A stretch of 64,000 nt of DNA from a bacterium 1xD42-67 (GTDB lineage: Bacteria; Bacillota; Clostridia; Oscillospirales; Oscillospiraceae), in NCBI GenBank assembly GCA_003612335.1, contig RAYO01000004.1:1-64000 (forward strand), written 5' to 3'. The notes under the pieces are model-generated. The model saw only the letters and a program-made list of their open reading frames with translations. It did not search any database and had not been told where the DNA came from. Positions 1-6,886 of the stretch are shown here, in pieces (the first letter of the stretch is position 1; every line of letters starts with the position of its first letter). Both the position numbers and the translations under genes were made by a program.

Positions 1-312
1 TCGGGGGGCACGGCGGGGCGGATCTCCCTCCTGCAGGAGCTCGTTGAAATCGAAGTCCTGCTCCTGCTCTTCCTTCCAGGGAGATGCCGCCGCCTCTGAG
101 GCGGGCTCTGGCGGCGGAGCGGGACGGGCACGCGCCTGCCGCTCCCGCTGACGGGCCATACCGCTGGCCGCCTGATAGGCGGCGTGGAGGCGCTGGAAGC
201 CCTCCGGATCCTCCTCCGGGTGGGCGGTCTTCAGCCGTTCCGAATAGGCCCGGCGGACCTCAGACAAGCCGCAGGGCCCGGACAGGCCCAGCTGGCTCCA
301 GGGCCAGCTCAT
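1..312 (-). CDS. J-domain co-chaperone, 3' end cut by window edge
   Basis: Small J-domain-like protein, probably the dedicated partner of the adjacent HscC-type Hsp70. It starts at ATG 312-310 and runs off the left edge, so about 104 residues are visible. Residues 16-50 resemble helices II and III of a J domain (VRRAYSERLKTAHPEEDPEG, then FQRLHAAYQAA). The loop reads HPE at residues 31-33, not the canonical HPD, followed by an acidic, proline-rich linker. The ATG overlaps the Hsp70 stop codon by 4 bp (ATGA), so the two are translationally coupled. J proteins paired with HscC (DjlB/DjlC in E. coli) are often divergent, and the same relation is inferred here. The C-terminal part is not visible. 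Confidence 0.75.
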   Translation of the reverse strand, partial: MSWPWSQLGLSGPCGLSEVRRAYSERLKTAHPEEDPEGFQRLHAAYQAASGMARQRERQARARPAPPPEPASEAAASPWKEEQEQDFDFNELLQEGDPPRRAPR

Positions 313-2057
313 CCCTCCTCCTCCCCGCTGTCAGACAGGGGATCCAGGTCCTGGGGCGGCAGATCCCCCACCCCCAGATAGGCCTCCACCTGGTCGAAGA
401 ACGCTCCGGCCCGGCGGCTGGCCTTTGCCACCCGCATGGGCTCCTGGGCGGCGATCTCCCCTTGGAACCAGTCCAGCATCTCCCCCACCCGGTCCCGGAC
501 GCCCCCCACCGTCATGGCATAGAGACGCTGGGCCCGGGCGATGATGGCCCGAGGGCCCTCCTGGTCCCTGGGATGGAGCTTCAGCGCCTCCAGCTCCTTC
601 AGCCGGGCCTCCACCTCCTCCTCGGTCATGCCGGAGCCCTGGAGGACCAGCCGGGCGGACTGGCCGTCCTTCCCCGTCACGATCACCTCCAGCAGGCCGT
701 TGATGTCATAGGTGAAGCGGACCCGGATATACTGCTCCCCCCGGGGGGCCGGAGGGACCGCGATCTCCAGATGGCCCAGATAGGTGTTGTCCTGACAGTA
801 GCGCTGCTCTCCCTGGTATACCTTGACCTCGATGCTCCGCTGTCCGTCTCGGGCCGTGCCATAGGTCCCCTCTTTGCTGGAGGGGAGGACACTGTTGCGC
901 TCGATGATGGGGGACATCAGGTCTTTGGCCTGTTCTGCATGGTTCAGGGTGGCAATGCCCAAGGTAAAGGGGCACACATCGGTGAGGACCAGCTCCTTGA
1001 GATCCTTGGCCCGGACCTTCATGCCGGAACAGATCCCCGCTCCGATCGCGACCGCAGTGTCCGGCCGGGCCCCGGGGGCGGGCTCCCGGCCCAGGGCCTT
1101 GGCGATGTACCGCCGGACCGCCGGCATGTGGCTGGAGCCCCCCACCATCACCAGCTCGTCCAGCTCCTCCAGGCTCATCCCGGCATCCAGGAACACCTTG
1201 CGCACCGGGGCCAGCAGGCGCTGGAACAGGGCGCTGCTCTTGCGGATGACCCACTCGTGGGTCAGGGCCAGGGAGGCGGAGATCTCTCCGTCGTCCACCG
1301 CCATGATCACCGGCTCCCGAGCAGTGAGGGCCATCTTGCAGGTCTCGGCCTGGCGGACCAAGGTCTCCTGCCGCTGGCGGGACAGGGCGTCGAAGTCCAG
1401 ACCGCAGTCCTGGCAGAATCCCCGGGCGATCGTCTCATCGAAGTCCCGGCCCCCCAGATAGTTGTCTCCGCTGACGGCGGTGACGCTGACCACATCGTCG
1501 AACCGCTCCACCAGTGAGACGTCCAGAGTGCCGCCGCCAAAGTCGAAGACCAGGCACAGCTTGTCCTCCTCTCCCTCACCGATCCGGCCAGCCACCGCCG
1601 CGGCGGAGGGCTCGTTCACCAGCCGCTCCACCGTCAGCCCCGCCAGGGCCCCCGCCCGCTTGGTGGCGGCCCGCTGGGCCTCGGCGAAGTAGGCGGGGAC
1701 ACTGACCACCGCCTCATCCACCACTTCCCCCAGATAGGTCTCCGCGTCCTCCCGCAGGCGGCGCAGGATGAAGGAGGACAGATCCTCCGCCGTGAAAGAC
1801 TTCCCTCCCAGCTCATACTTCCGGGGGGTGCCCATGGCCCGCTTGAACCCTGCCGCTGTGCGCTCCGGATGGGAGATCAGCCGGTCCCTGGCCGCCGCCC
1901 CCACCAGGATGGAACCGTCCTCGTCCACACTGACCACGCTGGGGGTCAGATAGTCCCCCGACGCGTTGGGGATCAGCTCACACTTCCCATCGCGCCACAC
2001 CGCCGCCAGACTGTTGGTGGTCCCTAAGTCGATCCCGATGACAGCCATGTCCCTCAC
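309..2057 (-). CDS. hscC: HscC-like Hsp70 chaperone
   Basis: ATP-dependent cytoplasmic Hsp70 chaperone. The N-terminus carries the phosphate-1 motif GIDLGTTNS. Further actin-fold signatures are FDFGGGTLDVSLV (phosphate-2 region) and VMVGGSSHMP. The substrate-binding beta domain includes SVLPSSKEGTYGT. At about 580 residues it is shorter than DnaK (about 610-640) and close to HscC (about 556). The DnaK C-terminal lid tail is reduced, and no grpE or dnaJ flanks it. That, and the coupled J-domain gene, argue for a specialised HscC-type chaperone rather than the main DnaK. The frame opens at GTG 2057, with AAGGGG about 9 nt upstream. ATG 2048 (MAVIGIDL) is an equally plausible start, preceded by AGGTGAGG. 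Confidence 0.88.
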   Translation of the reverse strand: MRDMAVIGIDLGTTNSLAAVWRDGKCELIPNASGDYLTPSVVSVDEDGSILVGAAARDRLISHPERTAAGFKRAMGTPRKYELGGKSFTAEDLSSFILRRLREDAETYLGEVVDEAVVSVPAYFAEAQRAATKRAGALAGLTVERLVNEPSAAAVAGRIGEGEEDKLCLVFDFGGGTLDVSLVERFDDVVSVTAVSGDNYLGGRDFDETIARGFCQDCGLDFDALSRQRQETLVRQAETCKMALTAREPVIMAVDDGEISASLALTHEWVIRKSSALFQRLLAPVRKVFLDAGMSLEELDELVMVGGSSHMPAVRRYIAKALGREPAPGARPDTAVAIGAGICSGMKVRAKDLKELVLTDVCPFTLGIATLNHAEQAKDLMSPIIERNSVLPSSKEGTYGTARDGQRSIEVKVYQGEQRYCQDNTYLGHLEIAVPPAPRGEQYIRVRFTYDINGLLEVIVTGKDGQSARLVLQGSGMTEEEVEARLKELEALKLHPRDQEGPRAIIARAQRLYAMTVGGVRDRVGEMLDWFQGEIAAQEPMRVAKASRRAGAFFDQVEAYLGVGDLPPQDLDPLSDSGEEEG

Positions 2058-2092
2058 CTGCTCTTTCCCCTTAAAGGAGGTATTTGAGGTCT

Positions 2093-2121
2093 ATTATAAT
2101 GCGGTCCAGGAAAAAAATCAA
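2093..2121 (-). promoter_or_regulatory. sigma-A promoter for hscC and J-protein
   Basis: Reading leftward: -35 TTGATT (2121-2116), 17-bp spacer, -10 TATAAT (2098-2093), about 35 bp before the hscC start. Confidence 0.7.
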
Positions 2122-2235
2122 TGGGACAAGTTTGGACAGGAGGTCTTTGCGGTCCTGCTCGATATGGTCATCTCCCCATCCGGTCCCGTGCCCTTCCGAT
2201 CCTCCAGACCGATCCAGAGAAAAGATCCCCGCCCC

Positions 2236-2263
2236 GCACACTTTCCCCGAAGGGACATAGGAT
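2236..2263 (+). promoter_or_regulatory. possible sigma-E promoter for spoVM
   Basis: GCACACT (2236-2242), 13-bp spacer, CATAGGAT (2256-2263). Five of seven and six of eight positions fit the Bacillus sigma-E consensus (KMATATT / CATACAMT). The match is weak, but it lies 46 bp before a gene that is sigma-E dependent in B. subtilis. Confidence 0.3.
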
Positions 2264-2309
2264 GGTACAGCCGGGAACGGCGAGATCTAAAGGGAGGGGA
2301 GGCGTTTTC

Positions 2310-2381
2310 ATGGGTATCGTGGTGGTACGTTCCCCCCGCTGCCTGCGGGGGCTGCTGCGCAGGATCTTCAAAGTGAGATAG
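2310..2381 (+). CDS. spoVM: SpoVM, stage V sporulation amphipathic peptide
   Basis: Encodes 23 residues: MGIVVVRSPRC then LRGLLRRIFKVR. This matches the clostridial SpoVM pattern (M-x-I-V-V-x-K/R-S-P-x-x-L-x-G-L/I-L-R-x-I-F), including the conserved Pro that breaks the helix and the basic/hydrophobic amphipathic C-terminal half. SpoVM senses the positive curvature of the outer forespore membrane and anchors SpoIVA there. A very strong Shine-Dalgarno run (AGGGAGGGGAGG, 2291-2302) sits 7 nt before ATG. The position fits: the coat-basement genes sipL and spoIVA follow within 2.6 kb on the same strand. It is too short for most gene finders. The alternative, a chance ORF, is unlikely given motif, ribosome site and neighbours. 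Confidence 0.88.
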   Translation: MGIVVVRSPRCLRGLLRRIFKVR

Positions 2382-2384
2382 GCG

Positions 2385-2413
2385 GCATACCGACAGGCTC
2401 CCTGGCATATAGT
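2385..2413 (+). promoter_or_regulatory. candidate sigma-E promoter for sipL
   Basis: GCATACC (2385-2391), 14-bp spacer, CATATAGT (2406-2413). Five of seven and six of eight positions fit the sigma-E consensus, with the same spacing as the stronger spoIVA promoter. It lies about 92 bp before the sipL start. Confidence 0.45.
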
Positions 2414-2505
2414 GTCAGCAAAGTGGAAGTCCTGAACGGACTTGTGCCTCTGTCCCCCAGACCAGGGGGCAGACCGACACTATGTATGACAAGGGAGAGG
2501 ACAGC

Positions 2506-4026
2506 ATGGAATTCGAACGTGATACCATCATCAGCTACGACACTGCGGCAGAGGTCACTTTGTGCCAGGAGGAGACTTTGGAGAGCATCGTGCCCGACGC
2601 CTGCCCCGACATCCTGCGCATCGTGGACGTCTGCGGCCAGGCCACCCTCAGCGGCAAGCAGGCTCGGGAGGGGTCGGCCCAGGTCACCGGGATGGTGCGG
2701 GCCTCCATCCTATACCAGCCTGAGGGGGGCGGCGGTCTGCGGAGGATGGAGGTGGGACTGCCCTTCACCTGTCAGGCGGAGGCCCCCGGGCTCACCGAAC
2801 GGGGGACGGTCCTGGCCCGTCCCCGGCTGCGCTGCGCCGAGGCCCGGGCCCTCAACCCCCGGAAGGTACTGCTGCGGGTGGACCTGGCGGTGGACATCAC
2901 CGCCTGCCAGCCAGTGGAACGGCCCATCTGCTGCGGCGTCACCGGTCCGGAGGGAGAGGGGATCTGCCAGCGGCAGTTCCAGGGGGAGCACTACCAGCTC
3001 AGCGCCGTACAGGAGAGACCCTTTACATTTTCTGACCGGGTGCGGCTCCAGACCAGCTCCGGCGAGGCCCCCATGCTCCTGGCCGCCCGAGCCCAACCGG
3101 AGTGCAGCGAGAGCAAGCTCATCGGCACCAAGCTGATCTTCAAGGGCATGGTGGAGCTCTCCTTCCTCCTTCAGGAGCCGGGCGGGGCCCTCACATCCAG
3201 CCGGGAATCCCTCCCTTTCTCCCAGATCCTGGAGGTCGCAGGGGCCGGTGAGGAGGGAGACTGTCAGGTAGAGGTGGAGGTGGTCTCTCTCCGGTGCGAG
3301 CCGGACACCGGGGACAGCCGGGAGCTGGATGTAGAGCTGGAGCTGCTGGCCCAGGCCCAGGTGCGCTGCCGCCGGCCGGTGACCCTCCTCCAGGACCTCT
3401 ACAGCACCAGCCATCTCATGGAGGTGGAGCGGGAGGATCAGCCTCTGTGCCGCCTGTCGGAGCAGATGGTGCGGCCTCAGACCGTCCGGGAGCTGCTGGA
3501 GACTGGAGAGATGGTCCGTTCTGTGGTGGATGCCCGGCTGGCCCTGGGCCAAGTGCGCCAGAGCCGGGAAGGCAGTGAGCTTGTCCTCGCGGTGGACGCC
3601 TGGCTCACCGTCCTTTACCTGGACGAGAACGAGCTGGTCCAATGTGTCCGCCAGTCCCTCCCCGTCGCCTGCCGCTTGGACTGTCCCGAATCGGTCCGGT
3701 GCTCCTGTTTCTGCACCTGTCCCGGGGAGGTCTTCGCCGCCCCCGCCGCAGGAGGGGTCGAGGTGCGGTCCACTGTGGAGTTCCACTGTCTGGCCACCCA
3801 GACCACCGCTCTCCCCTCAGTGTCCTCCGCCCAGCTTGGGGAGGCGCGGAGCGCTGGGGAGGGCCGGCGGCCCTCTGTGGTGCTGCGGATGCCCTCCCCC
3901 GGTGAGGAGCTCTGGGATATCGCCAAAGCCCACGGCACCACTATGGAACAGATCCTCCAGGCCAATGAGCTGGAAGAGGACGTCCTGCCTGTGGGCCGGA
4001 TGCTCCTCATCCCCAGTACGAGATGA
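2506..4026 (+). CDS. sipL: SipL-like spore coat morphogenetic protein (DUF3794 + LysM)
   Basis: 506-residue protein with DUF3794-type beta-rich modules over most of its length (about residues 10-440). A C-terminal LysM domain covers about 458-506 (SPGEELWDIAKAHGTTMEQI ... LPVGRMLLIPS). This is the architecture of C. difficile SipL, whose LysM domain binds SpoIVA to encase the forespore; it is the functional counterpart of Bacillus SpoVID. Neither signal peptide nor membrane segment is seen, as expected for a mother-cell cytoplasmic protein. ATG 2506 was chosen over an in-frame ATG at 2482 because AAGGGAGAGG (2491-2500) lies 5 nt before it. It follows spoVM by 124 bp and precedes spoIVA. Identity rests on architecture plus context. 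Confidence 0.87.
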   Translation: MEFERDTIISYDTAAEVTLCQEETLESIVPDACPDILRIVDVCGQATLSGKQAREGSAQVTGMVRASILYQPEGGGGLRRMEVGLPFTCQAEAPGLTERGTVLARPRLRCAEARALNPRKVLLRVDLAVDITACQPVERPICCGVTGPEGEGICQRQFQGEHYQLSAVQERPFTFSDRVRLQTSSGEAPMLLAARAQPECSESKLIGTKLIFKGMVELSFLLQEPGGALTSSRESLPFSQILEVAGAGEEGDCQVEVEVVSLRCEPDTGDSRELDVELELLAQAQVRCRRPVTLLQDLYSTSHLMEVEREDQPLCRLSEQMVRPQTVRELLETGEMVRSVVDARLALGQVRQSREGSELVLAVDAWLTVLYLDENELVQCVRQSLPVACRLDCPESVRCSCFCTCPGEVFAAPAAGGVEVRSTVEFHCLATQTTALPSVSSAQLGEARSAGEGRRPSVVLRMPSPGEELWDIAKAHGTTMEQILQANELEEDVLPVGRMLLIPSTR

Positions 4027-4030
4027 GACC

Positions 4031-4063
4031 AAGAGGCAGGCCCGGCCGGGCCTGCCTCTTTTT
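4031..4063 (+). terminator. intrinsic terminator after sipL
   Basis: Perfect 15-bp self-complementary arms (4031-4045 / 4046-4060) followed by a T run through 4063. Confidence 0.88.
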
Positions 4064-4074
4064 GCTGTCAGATA

Positions 4075-4224
4075 TCAGGTTTCCTGATCCTTTGCCTCTG
4101 CAATGGTGTCGATCAGATCGCACAATTCCTGGTTTGTGTAATCCTTTCCGCTCTTTTTGATCAGCCGGCGCAGTTCATAAAGAACAGCTTGTTGTGTGTC
4201 CTTGCGGTCCTTTTCGGTCCCCAT
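4075..4224 (-). CDS. small hypothetical protein, 49 residues
   Basis: Encodes 49 residues, starting MGTEKDRKDTQQAVLYELRR. It is hydrophilic and charged, probably helical (LYELRRLIKKSG, then NQELCDLIDTIAEA), with no signal peptide or membrane span. A good ribosome site (GCGGAGGTG, 8 nt before ATG) and its own consensus promoter (4273-4301) support expression. It is convergent with sipL, its stop lying just beyond the sipL terminator. I do not recognise the family. Its base composition is lower in GC than its neighbours. Confidence 0.65.
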   Translation of the reverse strand: MGTEKDRKDTQQAVLYELRRLIKKSGKDYTNQELCDLIDTIAEAKDQET

Positions 4225-4265
4225 GAATTTCACCTCCGCTGTTGTTCAGCTCCATTTACCTGTCT

Positions 4266-4721
4266 CTATATTATTATAGCATGGTTTTTACAGTGGCGCA
4301 AGGGGGAAATGAAAAGCGGCGGGGCGCCTTGCCACGGACCGTCATGTTCGATCTCGGCGCCGTGGACGAGGCCGTTGACAGGGGCGTAATAGCAGAACAC
4401 AGCGCCCCCATTGATCTGGTACTCCTTGACCATTGTCTGTCCGTTCTGGACCACCACCTCCTCAGTCAGTCTGAACATGGGGTGTATGACAAAAAAGCCG
4501 GCGAGCGGAGCAAGGAACATCACAGCCGTTAAAAGGAGCGCCGCACACATCCATAGGGGCGAATGTTCTTTGTCAAAGGAAATGCGGGTAAGACGGACAG
4601 CCGTCACCAGCATCAGCCCCATCAGGAGAAAGTCCATGGCGTACCGGGGCCCGCAGCGCCAGCACGGCCCCGCCGCCGGGGGAATGAGAGTAAGAATCAG
4701 CCGTTTGCGTTCGATACTCAT
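4266..4721 (-). CDS. small membrane protein, unknown function
   Basis: 151 residues from ATG 4721, with GGAGG (4734-4730) 8 nt upstream. Two hydrophobic stretches, about residues 30-46 (AMDFLLMGLMLVTAVRL) and 57-78 (PLWMCAALLLTAVMFLAPLA), suggest two membrane helices. They are followed by a roughly 70-residue soluble tail (MFRLTEEVVVQNGQTMVKEY...). The layout resembles many short two-helix DUF proteins of clostridia, but I cannot name a family. Its 3' end contains the promoter of the downstream 49-codon gene. It lies between sipL and spoIVA on the opposite strand. A role in sporulation is possible but rests only on position. Confidence 0.65.
   Translation of the reverse strand: MSIERKRLILTLIPPAAGPCWRCGPRYAMDFLLMGLMLVTAVRLTRISFDKEHSPLWMCAALLLTAVMFLAPLAGFFVIHPMFRLTEEVVVQNGQTMVKEYQINGGAVFCYYAPVNGLVHGAEIEHDGPWQGAPPLFISPLRHCKNHAIII
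4273..4301 (-). promoter_or_regulatory. sigma-A promoter for the 49-codon gene
   Basis: Leftward: -35 TTGCGC (4301-4296), 17-bp spacer, -10 TATAAT (4278-4273), about 50 bp before ATG 4224. It lies inside the 3' end of the membrane-protein gene. Confidence 0.65.
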
Positions 4722-4755
4722 AAAGTAAACCTCCATATCTCAATTATGTACCGTT

Positions 4756-4784
4756 ATTATACAGGAAAGCGCCCATAATCGAAA
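4756..4784 (-). promoter_or_regulatory. probable promoter of small membrane protein
   Basis: Leftward -10 TATAAT (4761-4756) with a poor -35 TTTCGA (4784-4779) at 17-bp spacing. It lies in an AT-rich intergenic stretch 35 bp before the start. Confidence 0.5.
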
Positions 4785-4820
4785 CTGTTTTTTGATTTTT
4801 GGATACTTTTTTAACTTTTG

Positions 4821-4849
4821 TTATATTGCATAGCTTATCCTCATAGATT
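4821..4849 (+). promoter_or_regulatory. sigma-E-type promoter of spoIVA
   Basis: TTATATT (4821-4827), 14-bp spacer, CATAGATT (4842-4849). Six of seven and seven of eight positions agree with the sigma-E consensus KMATATT / CATACAMT at the usual spacing. In B. subtilis spoIVA is transcribed by sigma-E in the mother cell, so the match is functionally consistent. Confidence 0.75.
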
Positions 4850-4890
4850 GTAAGGAAATACCGGCTCAAACAGCCGAAGGAGGAATCGCA

Positions 4891-6369
4891 GTGGAAGACC
4901 GCAAGATCTATGAGGATATCGCGCTCCGCACCGAGGGCGACATCTACATCGGCGTCGTGGGGCCGGTCCGGACAGGAAAATCCACCTTTATCAAGCGCTT
5001 CATGGAGACGCTGGTGATCCCCAACATCGACAACGTCTACCGCCGGGAGCGGGCCCGGGACGAGCTGCCCCAGAGCGGATCCGGCCGGACCATCATGACG
5101 GCAGAGCCCAAGTTCGTCCCTGAGGAGGCGGTGGCGGTGGCCGTAGAAGGCGGCGCCGCCTTCCAGATGCGGATGATCGACTGCGTGGGCTATATGGTGG
5201 ACGGGGCCATGGGCCAGCTGGAGGGGGAGACGGAACGGATGGTCACCACCCCCTGGTTCGACCATGAGATCCCCATGGCGGAAGCGGCGGAGATCGGCAC
5301 CCGGAAGGTGATCTCAGAGCACTCCACCATCGGCGTGGTGGTCACCACCGACGGCACCATCACCGACATCCCCCGGGAGGACTACTTAGAGGCGGAGGAG
5401 CGGGTGGTCTCTGAACTGAAGGAGCTGGGCAAACCCTTCGTGGTCCTCCTCAACTCCGCCAGCCCCAACTCCGACCGGGCCCGGGCCATCCGGGCCGACA
5501 TCGCCCAGCGGTATGACGTGACCTGTGTGGCGGCCAACTGCCTGGAGCTGGACCAGGAGGAGATCGATCACATCCTGAAGAGCGTCCTCTATGAGTTCCC
5601 GGTGAAGGAGCTGGACCTGTTCCTCCCCCCTTGGGTGGACGCCCTGCCCCAGGAGCACCCCATCCGCTCCGCCCTGTACACCGCCATCCGGGAGGGCACC
5701 GCCCAGCTCCACCGGGTCCGGGACGTGGACAGCGCCGTGTCTTCCTTCCGGGACTGCGAGGTGGTCAGCGACGCCCGGATCTCCGCCATCGATCTGGGCA
5801 CTGGGGTCTCCTCCGCCGCCCTGGAGCTGCCCAGGACCCTGTTCTACAACACGCTGTCCCAGCGATCCGGTTTCGATATCGAAGATGACGGAGATCTGAT
5901 GGCCCTGCTCACCGAGCTGGCCGGTGTGAAGAAAGCCTACGACAAGGTGTCCGACGCCCTCCAGCAGGTGGAGGAGACGGGCTACGGCATCGTGGTCCCC
6001 CCCATCGATTCCCTGGTGCTGGAGGAGCCGGAGATCATGAAGCAGGGAGGGCGGTACGGCGTGCGCCTCAAGGCCAGCGCCCCCTCCATCCACATGATTC
6101 GCGCCGATATCGAGACAGAGGTCTCCCCCATCGTAGGGGGAGAGAAGCAGAGCGAGGACATGATCCACTATCTCCTCCAGGAGTACGAGGGGGACTCCAG
6201 CCGGATCTGGGAGGCCAACATCTTTGGAAAATCCCTCCACGAGCTGGTGAACGAGGATCTGAACGCCAAGATCAAACGAATGCCTGACGACGCCCGGGCA
6301 AAGCTCCGGGAGACCCTCCAGCGCATCATCAACGAGGGCTCCGGCGGACTGATCTGCATCATCCTATAA
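4891..6369 (+). CDS. spoIVA: SpoIVA, spore coat basement ATPase
   Basis: 492 residues, the usual SpoIVA length. It is a cytoskeletal ATPase that polymerises irreversibly on the forespore surface and is the platform for coat assembly. The Walker A motif GPVRTGKST (residues 24-32) sits in the N-terminal GTPase-like domain. The long middle domain and the conserved C-terminal end (NEGSGGLICIIL) that contacts SpoVM are present. Translation starts at GTG 4891, with AAGGAGG 7 nt upstream. It carries its own sigma-E-like promoter. Its partners SpoVM (membrane anchor) and SipL (encasement) are encoded just upstream, so the basement-layer machinery is clustered here. Confidence 0.96.
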   Translation: MEDRKIYEDIALRTEGDIYIGVVGPVRTGKSTFIKRFMETLVIPNIDNVYRRERARDELPQSGSGRTIMTAEPKFVPEEAVAVAVEGGAAFQMRMIDCVGYMVDGAMGQLEGETERMVTTPWFDHEIPMAEAAEIGTRKVISEHSTIGVVVTTDGTITDIPREDYLEAEERVVSELKELGKPFVVLLNSASPNSDRARAIRADIAQRYDVTCVAANCLELDQEEIDHILKSVLYEFPVKELDLFLPPWVDALPQEHPIRSALYTAIREGTAQLHRVRDVDSAVSSFRDCEVVSDARISAIDLGTGVSSAALELPRTLFYNTLSQRSGFDIEDDGDLMALLTELAGVKKAYDKVSDALQQVEETGYGIVVPPIDSLVLEEPEIMKQGGRYGVRLKASAPSIHMIRADIETEVSPIVGGEKQSEDMIHYLLQEYEGDSSRIWEANIFGKSLHELVNEDLNAKIKRMPDDARAKLRETLQRIINEGSGGLICIIL

Positions 6370-6382
6370 CGCACAAAAACAA

Positions 6383-6409
6383 CGGCCCCCGCCTAAAAGG
6401 CGGGGGCCG
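6383..6409 (-). terminator. hairpin between convergent spoIVA and 6544 gene
   Basis: Perfect 11-bp stem with a TAAAA loop. The T-rich run (TTGTTTTTGTG) follows the stem in the reverse direction, so it best serves the reverse-strand pair; it may also stop spoIVA transcripts. Confidence 0.65.
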
Positions 6410-6543
6410 CCGATCGTCAAGGGAGGGGATGGGACCGCTCCCAGCTCAGGGAGGCCACCCAGAGGTCGCATCCTGTCCCAGAGGGCCCAAAGGGAGACGC
6501 CTCTTCCGGACGAATCCCCCCGGCCCCATCGGGCCAGACCCTT

Positions 6544-6861
6544 TCACATCAGCTGGAACAGACAGCCCCACAGGAAGTCCAGATCCTCGAACCGGCCTTC
6601 CGGATCCATCCAGAACTGGAACTGTTCCTCCACCAGGACGGCCCGGATCCCAAATCCCTCCAGGTCCTTCAGGAGCTGTTGGGCCTCCCGGCCCGGAAAG
6701 CGGGCGGTCACCAGGCCCAGATCCTGGTCCATGCGGACCACCGGGCCGTTCTCCCCCAGATCCTGGAATCGGGCGAACAGATGCCGTGTCATCCGGGCCA
6801 GCCGGGGGGACGGCCCGGGCGCGGGACTGTCCCATACGGTCTTCCTCTCGATCCTGCTCAT
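6544..6861 (-). CDS. hypothetical protein, 105 residues
   Basis: Soluble 105-residue protein, 25 nt downstream of the exported-protein gene at 6887-8032, so probably the second gene of one transcript. The start ATG 6861 has GGAGGTGAG about 5 nt upstream. Visible content: a basic N-terminus (MSRIERKTVWDS), a helix rich in Arg, and a C-terminal alpha/beta stretch (VTARFPGREAQQLLKDLEGF, then GIRAVLVEEQFQFWMDPEGR). No family is recognised. No cysteine-based metal site or membrane span is present. Confidence 0.7.
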   Translation of the reverse strand: MSRIERKTVWDSPAPGPSPRLARMTRHLFARFQDLGENGPVVRMDQDLGLVTARFPGREAQQLLKDLEGFGIRAVLVEEQFQFWMDPEGRFEDLDFLWGCLFQLM

Positions 6862-6886
6862 GCTCTCACCTCCATGCTCCCGGACA

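Noticed and set aside
3841-3960. Possible frameshift near the end of sipL
   Set aside because: The frame is continuous through a normal LysM domain to the terminator; overlapping frames are shadows.
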